Assembly (NCBI GenBank): GCA_028820655.1
Contig: JAPPIK010000051.1
Span: 1-60,005 of the forward strand
Direction: 5' to 3'
DNA length: 60,005 nucleotides
Origin: Candidatus Poribacteria bacterium
GTDB lineage: Bacteria; Poribacteria; WGA-4E; JAJDTR01
In this document: positions 49,861 through 58,596 of the stretch, in pieces
Numbering within the stretch: position 1 is the stretch's first letter
How the letters are laid out: each line of letters opens with the position of its first letter
Notes under the pieces: generated by a model
Database searches by the model: none
What the model saw: only the letters and a program-made list of their open reading frames with translations
Told to the model about the DNA's origin: nothing
Position numbers and translations under genes: made by a program

Positions 49861-50450
49861 GAAGGGATCTCTATCGCGGTCATTATCCATTCCCTTGATC
49901 CCCTACCGGCGTGGTTGAACATCGAATTGATCTTATTGCATAAGCCGAGTCGGGGTTCGGAGACCCCTCCTTCCGGGGAGCGCGGCGGTGGATGAATCGC
50001 GATTCGGGTGCCGCAGTACAACCAATTCAGCCAATTCGGTGAAACAGGATGCTAACGGAGCGCGGATTTTCGCGGCGTGTTAGCATTTTCCGAAATGGAT
50101 GAATCCTTTGGTGGTGCGGGTTCGCGGGAATTTCAATGCTAACACAATGCCAACAGAAAAAAAAGTTGCGCCGCACGCCGATTGACACAATATGCCAAAA
50201 TATACCACACAATTGTTAAGTTTTCAATTCAAAAAAATGGACGTAACATGACGGATGAATTATCCCGACACGGGTATTCTATTGACATGGCCGGGATCTC
50301 TATCGCGGTCGTTATCCACTCCCTTGATCCGCTGGAGTGAAAAGCATTATTGGAAATAACACCGCCTCAATGCCTGTCATAAATCCAAAAACGAGCGTTA
50401 CTTGGAGCATGAATTATACCGCCACGGATAGTGGCGCGTTATCAAGGAAA
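49861..50450. repeat. Intergenic region with C, a GCTAAC stem-loop and D-type units
   Basis: C at 49863-49905, then a stem-loop ATGCTAAC (50049) / GTTAGCAT (50086), both arms 8 bp with an inner CGCG...CGCG pair, and another GCTAACAC at 50133. From 50220 a decayed long D unit starts (ATGACGGATGAATTATCCCG), a D split by C (50284-50342) and a second decayed unit (GTTACTTGGAGCATGAATTA to TATCAAGG). Nothing gene-like is supported in 49754-50772. Confidence 0.6.
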
Positions 50451-50772
50451 ACATTGAGACGATTAGGGCAGCGACGCAGAGTCATTTTGGAAAGATGCCC
50501 GATGTATATACTTTATTTTAACAGACATCCACCAAGCCGACATCAAGAAAGCGACGGCGGTTTTCGGCGTTGCGGTAATCACGTCTGATGGTGGGAATTA
50601 GCCGATTTAAGAGGGTAAGCGATTTGGGTAGGGGAATGGATGTTATGGCTGATTCGGGCGCTGGCGGGGTTGAACAACCGTCCGACCGAACAAGGTTGGC
50701 GTTGGCAGGTGCTGCGCGATAGAGCCCCTACGAGCCTTGCGTCATGTAATGCCGCATCTGCATTTTCGGCGC

Positions 50773-52218
50773 TTACTCAGAAATGTCCTGAAACTGTTCC
50801 AACGCCGCCGTCAGATTCGCCACGATTTCTCCCACCAACTCATCGGGTTCCGGGAGATTCTCGGTATCCTCAAGGCTTTCGTCCCGCAGCCAGAAGATGT
50901 CCAGACTCACCTTGTCACGTTGCATCAGTTCATCGTACGAGAACGACTTGAACCGCTCGGTCTCTCGCCGATCATGGCGGTTATCGGGATTGTAACAAGC
51001 GATGAAATCCCGGAGAGCGTCGTAGCGCATCTGCTTCGTCTTCAGCGTGAACCGCTTATTGGTGCGCAGGTCGTATATCCACAGCTTGTCCGTCCACGGG
51101 GTTTCGCTGGCGGGTTTGCGGTCGAAGAACAGCACGTTCGCCTTGACGCCTTGCGCGTAGAAGATGCCCGTCGGGAGTCGGAGCAGCGTATGAAGATCGC
51201 ATTCGTGCATCAATTTCTTGCGAACCGTCTCCCCCGCGCTGCCTTCAAATAGGACGTTATCCGGCACGACAATCGCCGCCCTGCCGTTGATCTTCAGAAT
51301 CGTCTTGACGTGCTGAAGGAAGTTCAGTTGTTTGTTGGATGTGGTCGCCCAAAAATCCTCCCGCTCATAGATGAGCGAGTCTCTCGCAGCCGCGCCCTTC
51401 TCATCCACAATGGTGATGCTGCTTTTCTTCCCAAAGGGCGGATTTGTTAGTACCATGTCAAAACGCTCTCCCGTATCCGAAATCAGGCTATCCCTCGTCT
51501 CTACGGGACTCTCATCGCCGCCGACCCCGTGCAGGTGCAGGTTCATGACGCATAGCCTCACCACACTGTCCACGATGTCCGTGCCGTGAAACGTTTTGTA
51601 TCGGAGAAACTGCTTCTGTTCCCGGTCAAGCTGATCGCTTTTGGCGGACAGGTAGTCGTGGGCTGCCAGAAAAAATCCGCCGGTGCCGCACGCCGGATCA
51701 CAGATGGTCTGCATCGGTTCCGGTCGCATGACCTCCACGATTGCTTTGATGAGCGGGCGCGGAGTGAAATACTGGCCGGCGCCGCTCTTCGTGTCCTCGG
51801 CGTTTTTCTGCAGCAAGCCCTCGTAGATGTCCCCCTTCACATCGGCATCAAGACCGCTCCAGGTTTCATCGTTGATGAGTTGAATGATTCGCTTGAGTTT
51901 GGCGGGGTCTTGAATCTTGTTTTGGGATTTTCGGAAGATGACCCCCAGTGTGCCGCTTTGCCTGCCCAATTCGTCGAGAATGTGGCGGTAGTGCGTTTCT
52001 AGGGCGTCACCGTCTCTGTCAACCAGACTCTCCCAGTCCAGCCCGGCGGGAACGACGGATTCCTTGTTGAATGGCGGTTTGGTCTGCTCGTCCGCCATTT
52101 TCAGGAACAGCAGATAGGTCAACTGTTCCACATAATCGCCGTAACTGATGCCGTCATCACGGAGGACGTTACAGTAGTTCCACAGTTTTTGGACGATGGC
52201 TAATGAATCGTTTGGCAT
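50773..52218 (-). CDS. hsdM: Type I restriction-modification DNA methyltransferase, M subunit
   Basis: A 481-aa protein that fits HsdM. The N-terminal helical domain (IVQKLWNYCNVLRDDGISYG, YVEQLTYLLFLKMADE) pairs with HsdS, and the methyltransferase core has SGAGQYFTPRPLI, the AdoMet motif I DPACGTGGFFLAA (residues 174-186) and the catalytic motif IV NPPF (259-262), for N6-adenine methylation. The SD is weak. It is the last gene of the locus; no hsdR follows within the window. Length is normal. Confidence 0.95.
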   Translation of the reverse strand: MPNDSLAIVQKLWNYCNVLRDDGISYGDYVEQLTYLLFLKMADEQTKPPFNKESVVPAGLDWESLVDRDGDALETHYRHILDELGRQSGTLGVIFRKSQNKIQDPAKLKRIIQLINDETWSGLDADVKGDIYEGLLQKNAEDTKSGAGQYFTPRPLIKAIVEVMRPEPMQTICDPACGTGGFFLAAHDYLSAKSDQLDREQKQFLRYKTFHGTDIVDSVVRLCVMNLHLHGVGGDESPVETRDSLISDTGERFDMVLTNPPFGKKSSITIVDEKGAAARDSLIYEREDFWATTSNKQLNFLQHVKTILKINGRAAIVVPDNVLFEGSAGETVRKKLMHECDLHTLLRLPTGIFYAQGVKANVLFFDRKPASETPWTDKLWIYDLRTNKRFTLKTKQMRYDALRDFIACYNPDNRHDRRETERFKSFSYDELMQRDKVSLDIFWLRDESLEDTENLPEPDELVGEIVANLTAALEQFQDISE

Positions 52219-52318
52219 TGTCTTAATGGATCTCCCATAACAACATCACGCGGACAGCGCAATTACCAACTCATGAGTGGTTGCCCGACCTCGTTTCCAA
52301 ATAAGTAAAATACACTAT

Positions 52319-55027
52319 CTACACGCCGATCGAGTAGTCTAAGTGCTCCAACTTGTACCATTTTACATCAATTTCGAGCGAGCTAAGTTTTTTTTGAATT
52401 CTCTCAATATTCTCAGTTATGCGCCTTTTCGGTTGCTGTGAATCTATACAAGCAAACAAGACTACGTCGGGCTTTGTTCTTTTAGCAATTTCAGCCATAG
52501 AATCAAAATCCTTCGGTTTAAAAAGGTCCATTGACTGTTTGACTTCACCGATGATGAATTTCCCATCCTGAATGCATGCGATGTCAACTTCTGCGGCTTT
52601 GTCCAACTTTTCGCATGATTCGTCCTGTGGTTCGGTTAGTAAATCTAGATTCGGCGAAAGGAGAAAAGAGGTTCTACTCTCTTCAAGCAATTTCCCTAGG
52701 ACCAGAATTACAGGCGTTGCTCCATGCAGTGCATGAGCCGCGTGGATAAGGCTATTCAACCGATAGTGCCAAGTAAGTTCTGGGTGAAGAGGAAACTGGC
52801 TTCTGCAACCTTGACACGTTAAGTGTTGCCCGATGTCATCTACATGGTACCAGTGTACCATCCCACAAGTGGAACACCGGGGTTTTACGCCAATTTGGAT
52901 GATGTTTTGTTGGGTCAGTTGTCCTAGCTTGTGTTTTACATCTTTCTTTCCGAAACCTAAGTCAACCATGGTCATCTCAGATTCGTCCTCGAACTCCGAC
53001 AGGTGCGCTACTGCCTTTTTCCACCAATACTTCGTCTCCTGCATGAACTTATCGAATGGAAGCTCTTTCTGTTTTAAGTCTAGCTTTTTTGACTCATTTA
53101 TGACAATCTTGGAGAGCGAATTGATTGCGCGCGGATTATCAGCCAGAGGATCCGATTGACCTATCAGTTTCTCCATTTTATTAGCTACTGCCTCGTAAGC
53201 GTACTGTTCGGCTAGGGAGGTCTTAGACAAGGCGTCGAACATTGCTCGCCAGTATGGGTTGCCGAGCACTTCAAACGCAAATGCCAGATTGCCGAACAGT
53301 TCTAACATACCTCGAAGGTATTTCCCTTTGTCGGATGTCTCGGTTGAAGCGTATGGTCTTACCACCAACCTAGTACGCGGATCACGTTTATATACCGGGC
53401 GATTATAACGGCGAAACAGCGATGCTACTACTGAATCCGCATCCGCAAGTTTCAAGCGTAACACGTTCTCGCCTAGTCGCATCATAACGGAGGGAAAGCC
53501 GTTTCGTCGAATTCTACTAGGTTTATTAAACATGTAACGCGCCAAATAGTTTCGGTTTGGAAGCCGCCAGAATGGAGTCGACCTGAGCCTCATTCTTATC
53601 TCTTCTTGATTGCGGTACCCATCAGAAATAAACTCTATGTAGAAATCAGCCATCCAATGACCATTGACATCGTGTGGCGTAAGCTCTTTTGGTTCGACCA
53701 ACTCAAGAACCGCTTCATTGTCTTGAGCTCTGTGAATGTCCATGCCGTCGCCTATATGCCTGAAAGAAGAATCTTCTGGACGGAAATTCGGTATTTGAGG
53801 TTCTCTAAAGCACTTTGCCGCAGTTTTCATGCCTAATTTACCTCGGAACCTGCTTGCGATATCTCCTAGTTCTCGCTCATCGGTACTGAAACTGACGAAT
53901 CGTAATATTTCAGGACTTTCGCTAGTCCAATAATCTATTCCAGGGAACCAGGCGTATAACGCTTCTGCCATATCTGAATCAGTTGCCAAGATTTTAGGAA
54001 GCCACATCTGATCCACACTCGCGCGTTTCCATTTCGGTATCAATAAAGGTCTATTCCAGAAGTAGACAATATCTTGTAAGGTTTCTCCTACAATAACCTC
54101 GAAAAAGACGGACTTTGTGTCTTCTTCAATGTCTCTTTCCGAGTTAGGCGCAGCACACATCTGATCGCGAAATACTATATTGGGAGCGCGAGCAAGTTCT
54201 ATCAGCGTAGTTGCCAAACTTTCCCGATCGGTGGTTATACACACCTTTTTGTTGATTTCGCTAAGTTCACCTAAGAATCTTTGAGTTTGAGGTTGGACAG
54301 ACAAGCTACTGCTCTGAAGATTAACGTAATGTATCTGTTTATTTACCTTGTCTATAATTGCCCAGCTTTCCGCGTTTTGTACCGATTTCTTACTAAACAC
54401 TTCTCTGGAGAGAGGTATACCGGCCTTTTTAAACCCTTCGTGGATTTCTACAGGAACCGTCCCTTGCTCAAGTGCATCCTTAAGGGATTCGGGAACGCTG
54501 AAGGTTTCACGGATGTGTAACCTTGTGTGCGTGGGTTTGTATGTCCCAAAATTGCGGAGAACAAAACGTTTGCCAATATCATCATCCATTTCATCCAGAT
54601 TGAAAATCCCAAGCGTTGGCCCACCATACCACTCCTTAAGTTCGGTGAAATTCACCGAGTTGATATCAATCTCTGCGGGCGTATCATATACGCTTACCTG
54701 CGTTTCTAGGTGTGACTGTTCATTGTTACGGGATGGCTCAATTGCCAGAGGAGACAGAAAATCCTCAATCTTTTCTATGAGTTTGATGTCGAGAGGCACC
54801 AGTGGTTTAATGACATCGGGATCGATATCACGTAGGAATTGCCACCATTTGTCGTCTATGGTTTTCCCGTCGGTCAAAATTATCGGGTTGAAACGCCCTC
54901 CCCATAGCGATCGATTATAGTCAATGATTTGATCGATCTCCTCCAGACTGGTGGACTCCGGATTCACTAGGAATGCAATCCGCATGGGGCGTTTATCTAT
55001 GTAAATGGAATATGGACGGGTGAACAT
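52319..55027 (-). CDS. 902-aa protein with zinc ribbon and PD-(D/E)xK-type nuclease motif
   Basis: A large protein I cannot assign to a named family. Residues about 15-80 form a Rossmann-like alpha/beta part (RIAFLVNPESTSLEEI, NPIILTDGKTIDD), without a true Walker A motif. The bulk is helical. A zinc ribbon follows: CSTC at 718-721 and CQGC at 738-741. Then comes EVDIACIQDGKFIIGEVKQ, with D815, E828 and K830 in the D-(x12)-E-x-K arrangement of PD-(D/E)xK nucleases. No helicase motifs are visible. It lies between HsdM and HsdS in the order of a restriction locus and may supply or replace the nuclease function. Base composition looks more A/T-rich than its neighbours. It may be coupled to the 36-aa gene before it. 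Confidence 0.75.
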   Translation of the reverse strand: MFTRPYSIYIDKRPMRIAFLVNPESTSLEEIDQIIDYNRSLWGGRFNPIILTDGKTIDDKWWQFLRDIDPDVIKPLVPLDIKLIEKIEDFLSPLAIEPSRNNEQSHLETQVSVYDTPAEIDINSVNFTELKEWYGGPTLGIFNLDEMDDDIGKRFVLRNFGTYKPTHTRLHIRETFSVPESLKDALEQGTVPVEIHEGFKKAGIPLSREVFSKKSVQNAESWAIIDKVNKQIHYVNLQSSSLSVQPQTQRFLGELSEINKKVCITTDRESLATTLIELARAPNIVFRDQMCAAPNSERDIEEDTKSVFFEVIVGETLQDIVYFWNRPLLIPKWKRASVDQMWLPKILATDSDMAEALYAWFPGIDYWTSESPEILRFVSFSTDERELGDIASRFRGKLGMKTAAKCFREPQIPNFRPEDSSFRHIGDGMDIHRAQDNEAVLELVEPKELTPHDVNGHWMADFYIEFISDGYRNQEEIRMRLRSTPFWRLPNRNYLARYMFNKPSRIRRNGFPSVMMRLGENVLRLKLADADSVVASLFRRYNRPVYKRDPRTRLVVRPYASTETSDKGKYLRGMLELFGNLAFAFEVLGNPYWRAMFDALSKTSLAEQYAYEAVANKMEKLIGQSDPLADNPRAINSLSKIVINESKKLDLKQKELPFDKFMQETKYWWKKAVAHLSEFEDESEMTMVDLGFGKKDVKHKLGQLTQQNIIQIGVKPRCSTCGMVHWYHVDDIGQHLTCQGCRSQFPLHPELTWHYRLNSLIHAAHALHGATPVILVLGKLLEESRTSFLLSPNLDLLTEPQDESCEKLDKAAEVDIACIQDGKFIIGEVKQSMDLFKPKDFDSMAEIAKRTKPDVVLFACIDSQQPKRRITENIERIQKKLSSLEIDVKWYKLEHLDYSIGV

Positions 55028-55036
55028 GATGAAGTT

Positions 55037-55147
55037 TTAGATGGTTCCAAATGAGGTTTTTTCAATAGCGAAATTGACTGATTCTAAGTCTAACAATTTG
55101 GCGAGACTTGAGCGTCCATTTTCATTAGGTTCACAGATACCCTTCAT
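55037..55147 (-). CDS. 36-aa microprotein between 131-aa and 902-aa genes
   Basis: ATG at 55147 overlaps the stop of the previous gene (ATGA) and the frame ends with TAA nine bases before the ATG of the 902-aa gene. The product begins MKGICEPNENGRSSLAKLLD and ends IEKTSFGTI; it is polar and contains no signal or membrane helix. Close packing on both sides suggests that it is translated, as an antitoxin-like or assembly peptide, or merely as a coupling leader. Confidence 0.5.
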   Translation of the reverse strand: MKGICEPNENGRSSLAKLLDLESVNFAIEKTSFGTI

Positions 55148-55539
55148 TGAAAGAGATTCTTCAATGTTGTAATGAAGCCCTCCAATAAAATGGTGTCCGA
55201 TAGCGAGCAAATCCCGTTTACTTCACGCTTGTCATTAAAAAAAGCGCCATAGATGACAAGATTGTCGCCGTATAAACTCATCGTTGCGATGCCACTTCCC
55301 GGTCGCCATTCTAACCCAATGCCCCCGTCTTCCGCCCACATCATGTCGGGCAATGGAAGGTCGTGTTGTAACTGTTTCAATAAACATAGTGTTTCTTTGT
55401 ACGCCAATTCCGGGACCGCTATGACATTGTCAGCCACTGCACAAGTTTCCTCTACTTCCTCCCGAATATCCTCCAATTCTCGCAGGGCATCTTCCAATGA
55501 GAAGAGGTTAGTGCTCAGCACTTTCTGTGTATGCTCCAT
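55144..55539 (-). CDS. 131-aa protein of unknown function in the RM locus
   Basis: AAAAGG precedes the ATG. The N-terminal helix (LFSLEDALRELEDIREEVE) is followed by a compact alpha/beta part: PDMMWAEDGGIGLEW, GIATMSLYGDNLVIYGAFF, and a C-terminal amphipathic helix ending TTLKNLF. Tryptophan- and glycine-rich strands near the middle resemble small single-domain proteins found in mobile and defence regions, but I recognise no named family. It is translated just ahead of the microprotein and the 902-aa gene. Confidence 0.65.
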   Translation of the reverse strand: MEHTQKVLSTNLFSLEDALRELEDIREEVEETCAVADNVIAVPELAYKETLCLLKQLQHDLPLPDMMWAEDGGIGLEWRPGSGIATMSLYGDNLVIYGAFFNDKREVNGICSLSDTILLEGFITTLKNLFQ

Positions 55540-55609
55540 ATCTTCTTACCTTTTATGTAGGGCGAGTTTGATAGATAAATCCCTCTGTTTATTAGTGTCT
55601 TAAAACGCA

Positions 55610-57049
55610 CTACGATTTCTCCGCCCTAATGCGTTCAAGCAGGACGCTGGCAGGTTCATCATTTGGATCCTGCGGCACCAATTTCCCCGAGAAAGCTTTC
55701 TTGAGAATCGACTGGCGCAACTGCTCGGCGCGTTTCAGTTCTGTCGTGACAGTTTTCTCCGCTTCATCGGCGACAGAGAGGCGCCGCTCAATTTCCTCAA
55801 CAAGCACCCGCTGCTCTTTTTCTGGTGGAATAGGTACGGAGAGGAGTTTGAGTTTAGTGCCATTTACGTTTGCTTGCCCCGCCTGTTGGGACACAACAGA
55901 CAGGATCCAATTTTTGCCGTAAACGGAATTTATATAATGCGCGACAATCAGCGAATCAATACGCGGGTTGAACCGCACCCTAATTAAATACGAAGCGAAA
56001 GAACACGGATTGGGGTTCCCTGTATAAACCGATGTTTTCCCAACCAATTCACGGCTATTGGTGCGGTTGAATAGCAAATCTCCAGTATTCAGCAGCAACT
56101 CTGGAAATTCGTCGTGTTCTTTCGGCAGATACTTCAAATTGTCCCGAACGATTTTACCTTCAACAATATTTCCCATTCTCAGCACGGGTACGCCACTTGC
56201 ATCGTCACTTGTCTTCCTTGATGAGCCGTATTGGATTTTGGTCAAGAGTTGTTCAATAGTTGCCCATATCCACCTTTTTGGCAACTCTGGCAGTTCACTC
56301 GTGTCGGGCACTGCAGGTTCTTTGTACTTCGTCTTCCATTTGTCATCTTTGGGTATTTGCCCCCTCGCCTTCATCTGCTCAAGCTGCTCTGCCTCCCACC
56401 TCCCACGCCGCTCTTTGAGAACACGCTCAAGAAGAACAGAAGTAGGCTCGATCTCGTCCTGGTGCTCCGCCCTCCAGGCTTCCGTCAATTTTCCTTCAAA
56501 AGCAGCTTTTAGGACGGATTGGCGATACCGCTTGAGTTGGGCACCCACCTTGTGGAGCGCGTCAATGCCCGCGTCAAGTTTCGTGAAAAGTTCTTCGATT
56601 TTGGCGACAATACGGTGTTGTTCGGGAAGCGGTGGAAGAGGGATTTGCGCCTTTTCCAAGAATTGAAAGTGTCTCGCATATCCTTTCTCTGGAAGAGAAG
56701 TCGCTTGCGCAAAGTAAAAAAAGAGTTTGGGATAATACATTTCTTGAGGTCTAATTACCTTTATTCCATCAGCACCAGCAACAAAGTCAAAATCCACATA
56801 TTTAAAGACTTTGGTGTGGTCTCCAAAAATTACAACTGGCAATTGACACTCCACTTTCAATTCTTCATCATTTGTATATCCACCGATAAAAGGTAATCCT
56901 TGGTCTATAACCGGAAGTTTTCCTGCCCCTTCATAGTTTTTTTGTTTAAGTTTCTTTCCAGTTAGAGCCACTTTCGTGATGGCGCTTCCAACGGTTAACC
57001 ACGCCCAGCCATCGGGAAGTTCAGACAGACCGGCATCCATTTCGCTCAT
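55610..57049 (-). CDS. hsdS: Type I restriction-modification specificity subunit
   Basis: A 479-aa protein from ATG 57049, where AGG-TAAC precedes and the sequence begins MSEMDAGLSELPDGWAWLTV as in other HsdS proteins; the frame can run up to TTG 57157. Two target recognition domains are followed by conserved helices: first LPPLPEQHRIVAKIEELFTK, then IPPEKEQRVLVEEIERRLSV, each after the L/I-P-x-P motif. 'LLFNRTNSRELVGK' in the second domain is also typical. HsdS sets the DNA sequence that is methylated and cut. Confidence 0.92.
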   Translation of the reverse strand: MSEMDAGLSELPDGWAWLTVGSAITKVALTGKKLKQKNYEGAGKLPVIDQGLPFIGGYTNDEELKVECQLPVVIFGDHTKVFKYVDFDFVAGADGIKVIRPQEMYYPKLFFYFAQATSLPEKGYARHFQFLEKAQIPLPPLPEQHRIVAKIEELFTKLDAGIDALHKVGAQLKRYRQSVLKAAFEGKLTEAWRAEHQDEIEPTSVLLERVLKERRGRWEAEQLEQMKARGQIPKDDKWKTKYKEPAVPDTSELPELPKRWIWATIEQLLTKIQYGSSRKTSDDASGVPVLRMGNIVEGKIVRDNLKYLPKEHDEFPELLLNTGDLLFNRTNSRELVGKTSVYTGNPNPCSFASYLIRVRFNPRIDSLIVAHYINSVYGKNWILSVVSQQAGQANVNGTKLKLLSVPIPPEKEQRVLVEEIERRLSVADEAEKTVTTELKRAEQLRQSILKKAFSGKLVPQDPNDEPASVLLERIRAEKS

Positions 57050-57208
57050 GTTACCTGTTTCCCCGGGTTCATTGATTTTGTTCTTTCCTTGTGCGAGCAG
57101 AAAGTCTCTAATCGCCGTAACCATGTTTCCGAGAAGGTCTCTAAATTCGTCACGCAACCGGGCTGATTTGATTGTTCAAGTAGAACCAAGTTGGTGTACT
57201 CTCCGGTC

Positions 57209-58534
57209 TCACTGACAGCGCTCGGCGCCGTATCTCTCCAAGCGTTCATCAATTCGATTTTGCAGTGTGACGGTAGTATGAGTGTTTGTCTGGTAATACG
57301 GAGCGGGCAATCCGAGTTGTTCCATCTCTTCACGCATACGGCGAGTGCCTTCGCTCAATGCCCGCACGAAAGCTGTTCCCTGCTCGTCTTTCATGATGCG
57401 CATCCATTCGACAATTTTCGGGTTACGCAGTACAGAATCAAGCGATGTCTCATGAAGACTGAAACTGTCCGGAACCTGTTGAGGAATGCTCCCCGGGCTC
57501 TTAACCGCCAAGCTATCCCTATACACCGTACAGCGAATCGGATTCGAGACTCCATAATCTCTATGAACAACTGCGTTTACGAGCGCCTCATCAATAGCTA
57601 TAAAGGGATATTCGGGCTCATCAATGAATCCGCCGTTATGATTCCGTTTTGAGAAGGTGCGGAAGATAGCGGAATCATTCAAAAACGTCCTAAGATTGCG
57701 AATGATGTTCGGAAGGGCGCCGTCAAAATCTTTATCCAGCGTTGTCGCTCCATAGTTCTTCAACTCTTCAGCGGATACATCATAGCGCAACAACCGAACA
57801 AATGCGCCGCCAAAGCGTTTGCGCGGATTTGAGACGAAAAACAGATAGCCCGCATTCGTGAAGGCGTATTTGCCGTTTTCTTTATTGAGCGCGCCCGCTT
57901 GGAACAAAACCTCTTCAGTTGTGTAATCGTATTGTGAATCTCTGGTTTCGAGAAAAGCCTTTTTGAACTCCTCAACGACGCCCGTGTCGAGTTCATCCGC
58001 ATCATAAGGACAACAGTAAGACAACTCAAAGTCAACTATCCCCTTATCTCGTTTAAGCTGGTCGCGATCTTGTTCAGTTAAAGGAAGACATTGGGGACCA
58101 TCTCGCTTCCAAGCCTTGGGAAACGAATCAGTAGTTTCGCATATCGCGTTTGATGTCCAAGGCGTGTATAGCAGGTATATTCTATCATCGTCTCCCTGCA
58201 CGTTTTGGGAATGAAACTCTTTTGTTTGAGTGCTATGGCCTCTTAATTCCCCTTCTTTTGCTTGGAGAATTCCGTTGAGATTTATTTCCTGAACATGATT
58301 CCATCCAATGATTGTTCCATCGTCAGCCATTCCGAGGACGAGCAATCCGCCATCCCAGTTGGAATTTGCAAACCCCGAAATAGTCTGAATAATTTTATCT
58401 TTGATGTTGTCTCTCTGGGTTTTAGAGTCATCCCTAACTTCCTTCCGCTCAAAAAACTGTCCCTCAAAATTGCCCGATTGTAGGTACTTTAAGAATTGTT
58501 TCGGATTGTCAAAAACTTCTCTAGGCGTTGGCAT
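57209..58534 (-). CDS. AlbA_2/Schlafen-type ATP-binding regulator
   Basis: A 441-aa protein from ATG 58534, which has GGAGG upstream (the ATG at 58546 lies before it). N-terminal AlbA_2 (Schlafen AAA_4) domain: FFERKEVRDDSKTQRDNI with IIQTISGFANSNWDGGLLVL and GMADDGTIIGW. A later HATPase_c_4-like segment has FIAIDEALVNAVVHRDY. These proteins are often transcription regulators or RM-locus companions. It probably forms one transcription unit with the Fic and HsdS genes. Its exact role here is unknown. Confidence 0.88.
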   Translation of the reverse strand: MPTPREVFDNPKQFLKYLQSGNFEGQFFERKEVRDDSKTQRDNIKDKIIQTISGFANSNWDGGLLVLGMADDGTIIGWNHVQEINLNGILQAKEGELRGHSTQTKEFHSQNVQGDDDRIYLLYTPWTSNAICETTDSFPKAWKRDGPQCLPLTEQDRDQLKRDKGIVDFELSYCCPYDADELDTGVVEEFKKAFLETRDSQYDYTTEEVLFQAGALNKENGKYAFTNAGYLFFVSNPRKRFGGAFVRLLRYDVSAEELKNYGATTLDKDFDGALPNIIRNLRTFLNDSAIFRTFSKRNHNGGFIDEPEYPFIAIDEALVNAVVHRDYGVSNPIRCTVYRDSLAVKSPGSIPQQVPDSFSLHETSLDSVLRNPKIVEWMRIMKDEQGTAFVRALSEGTRRMREEMEQLGLPAPYYQTNTHTTVTLQNRIDERLERYGAERCQ

Positions 58535-58596
58535 CTTTACCTCCATGAACGCGTAGATTCATGCGACCAGTACCTCTTGTCTCTTCTTCAATATGC

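Noticed and set aside
52319-55027. 902-aa protein as HsdR
   Set aside because: No Walker A, DEAD/DEAH or other helicase motifs are seen and the nuclease-like motif is C-terminal, while HsdR has it N-terminal.
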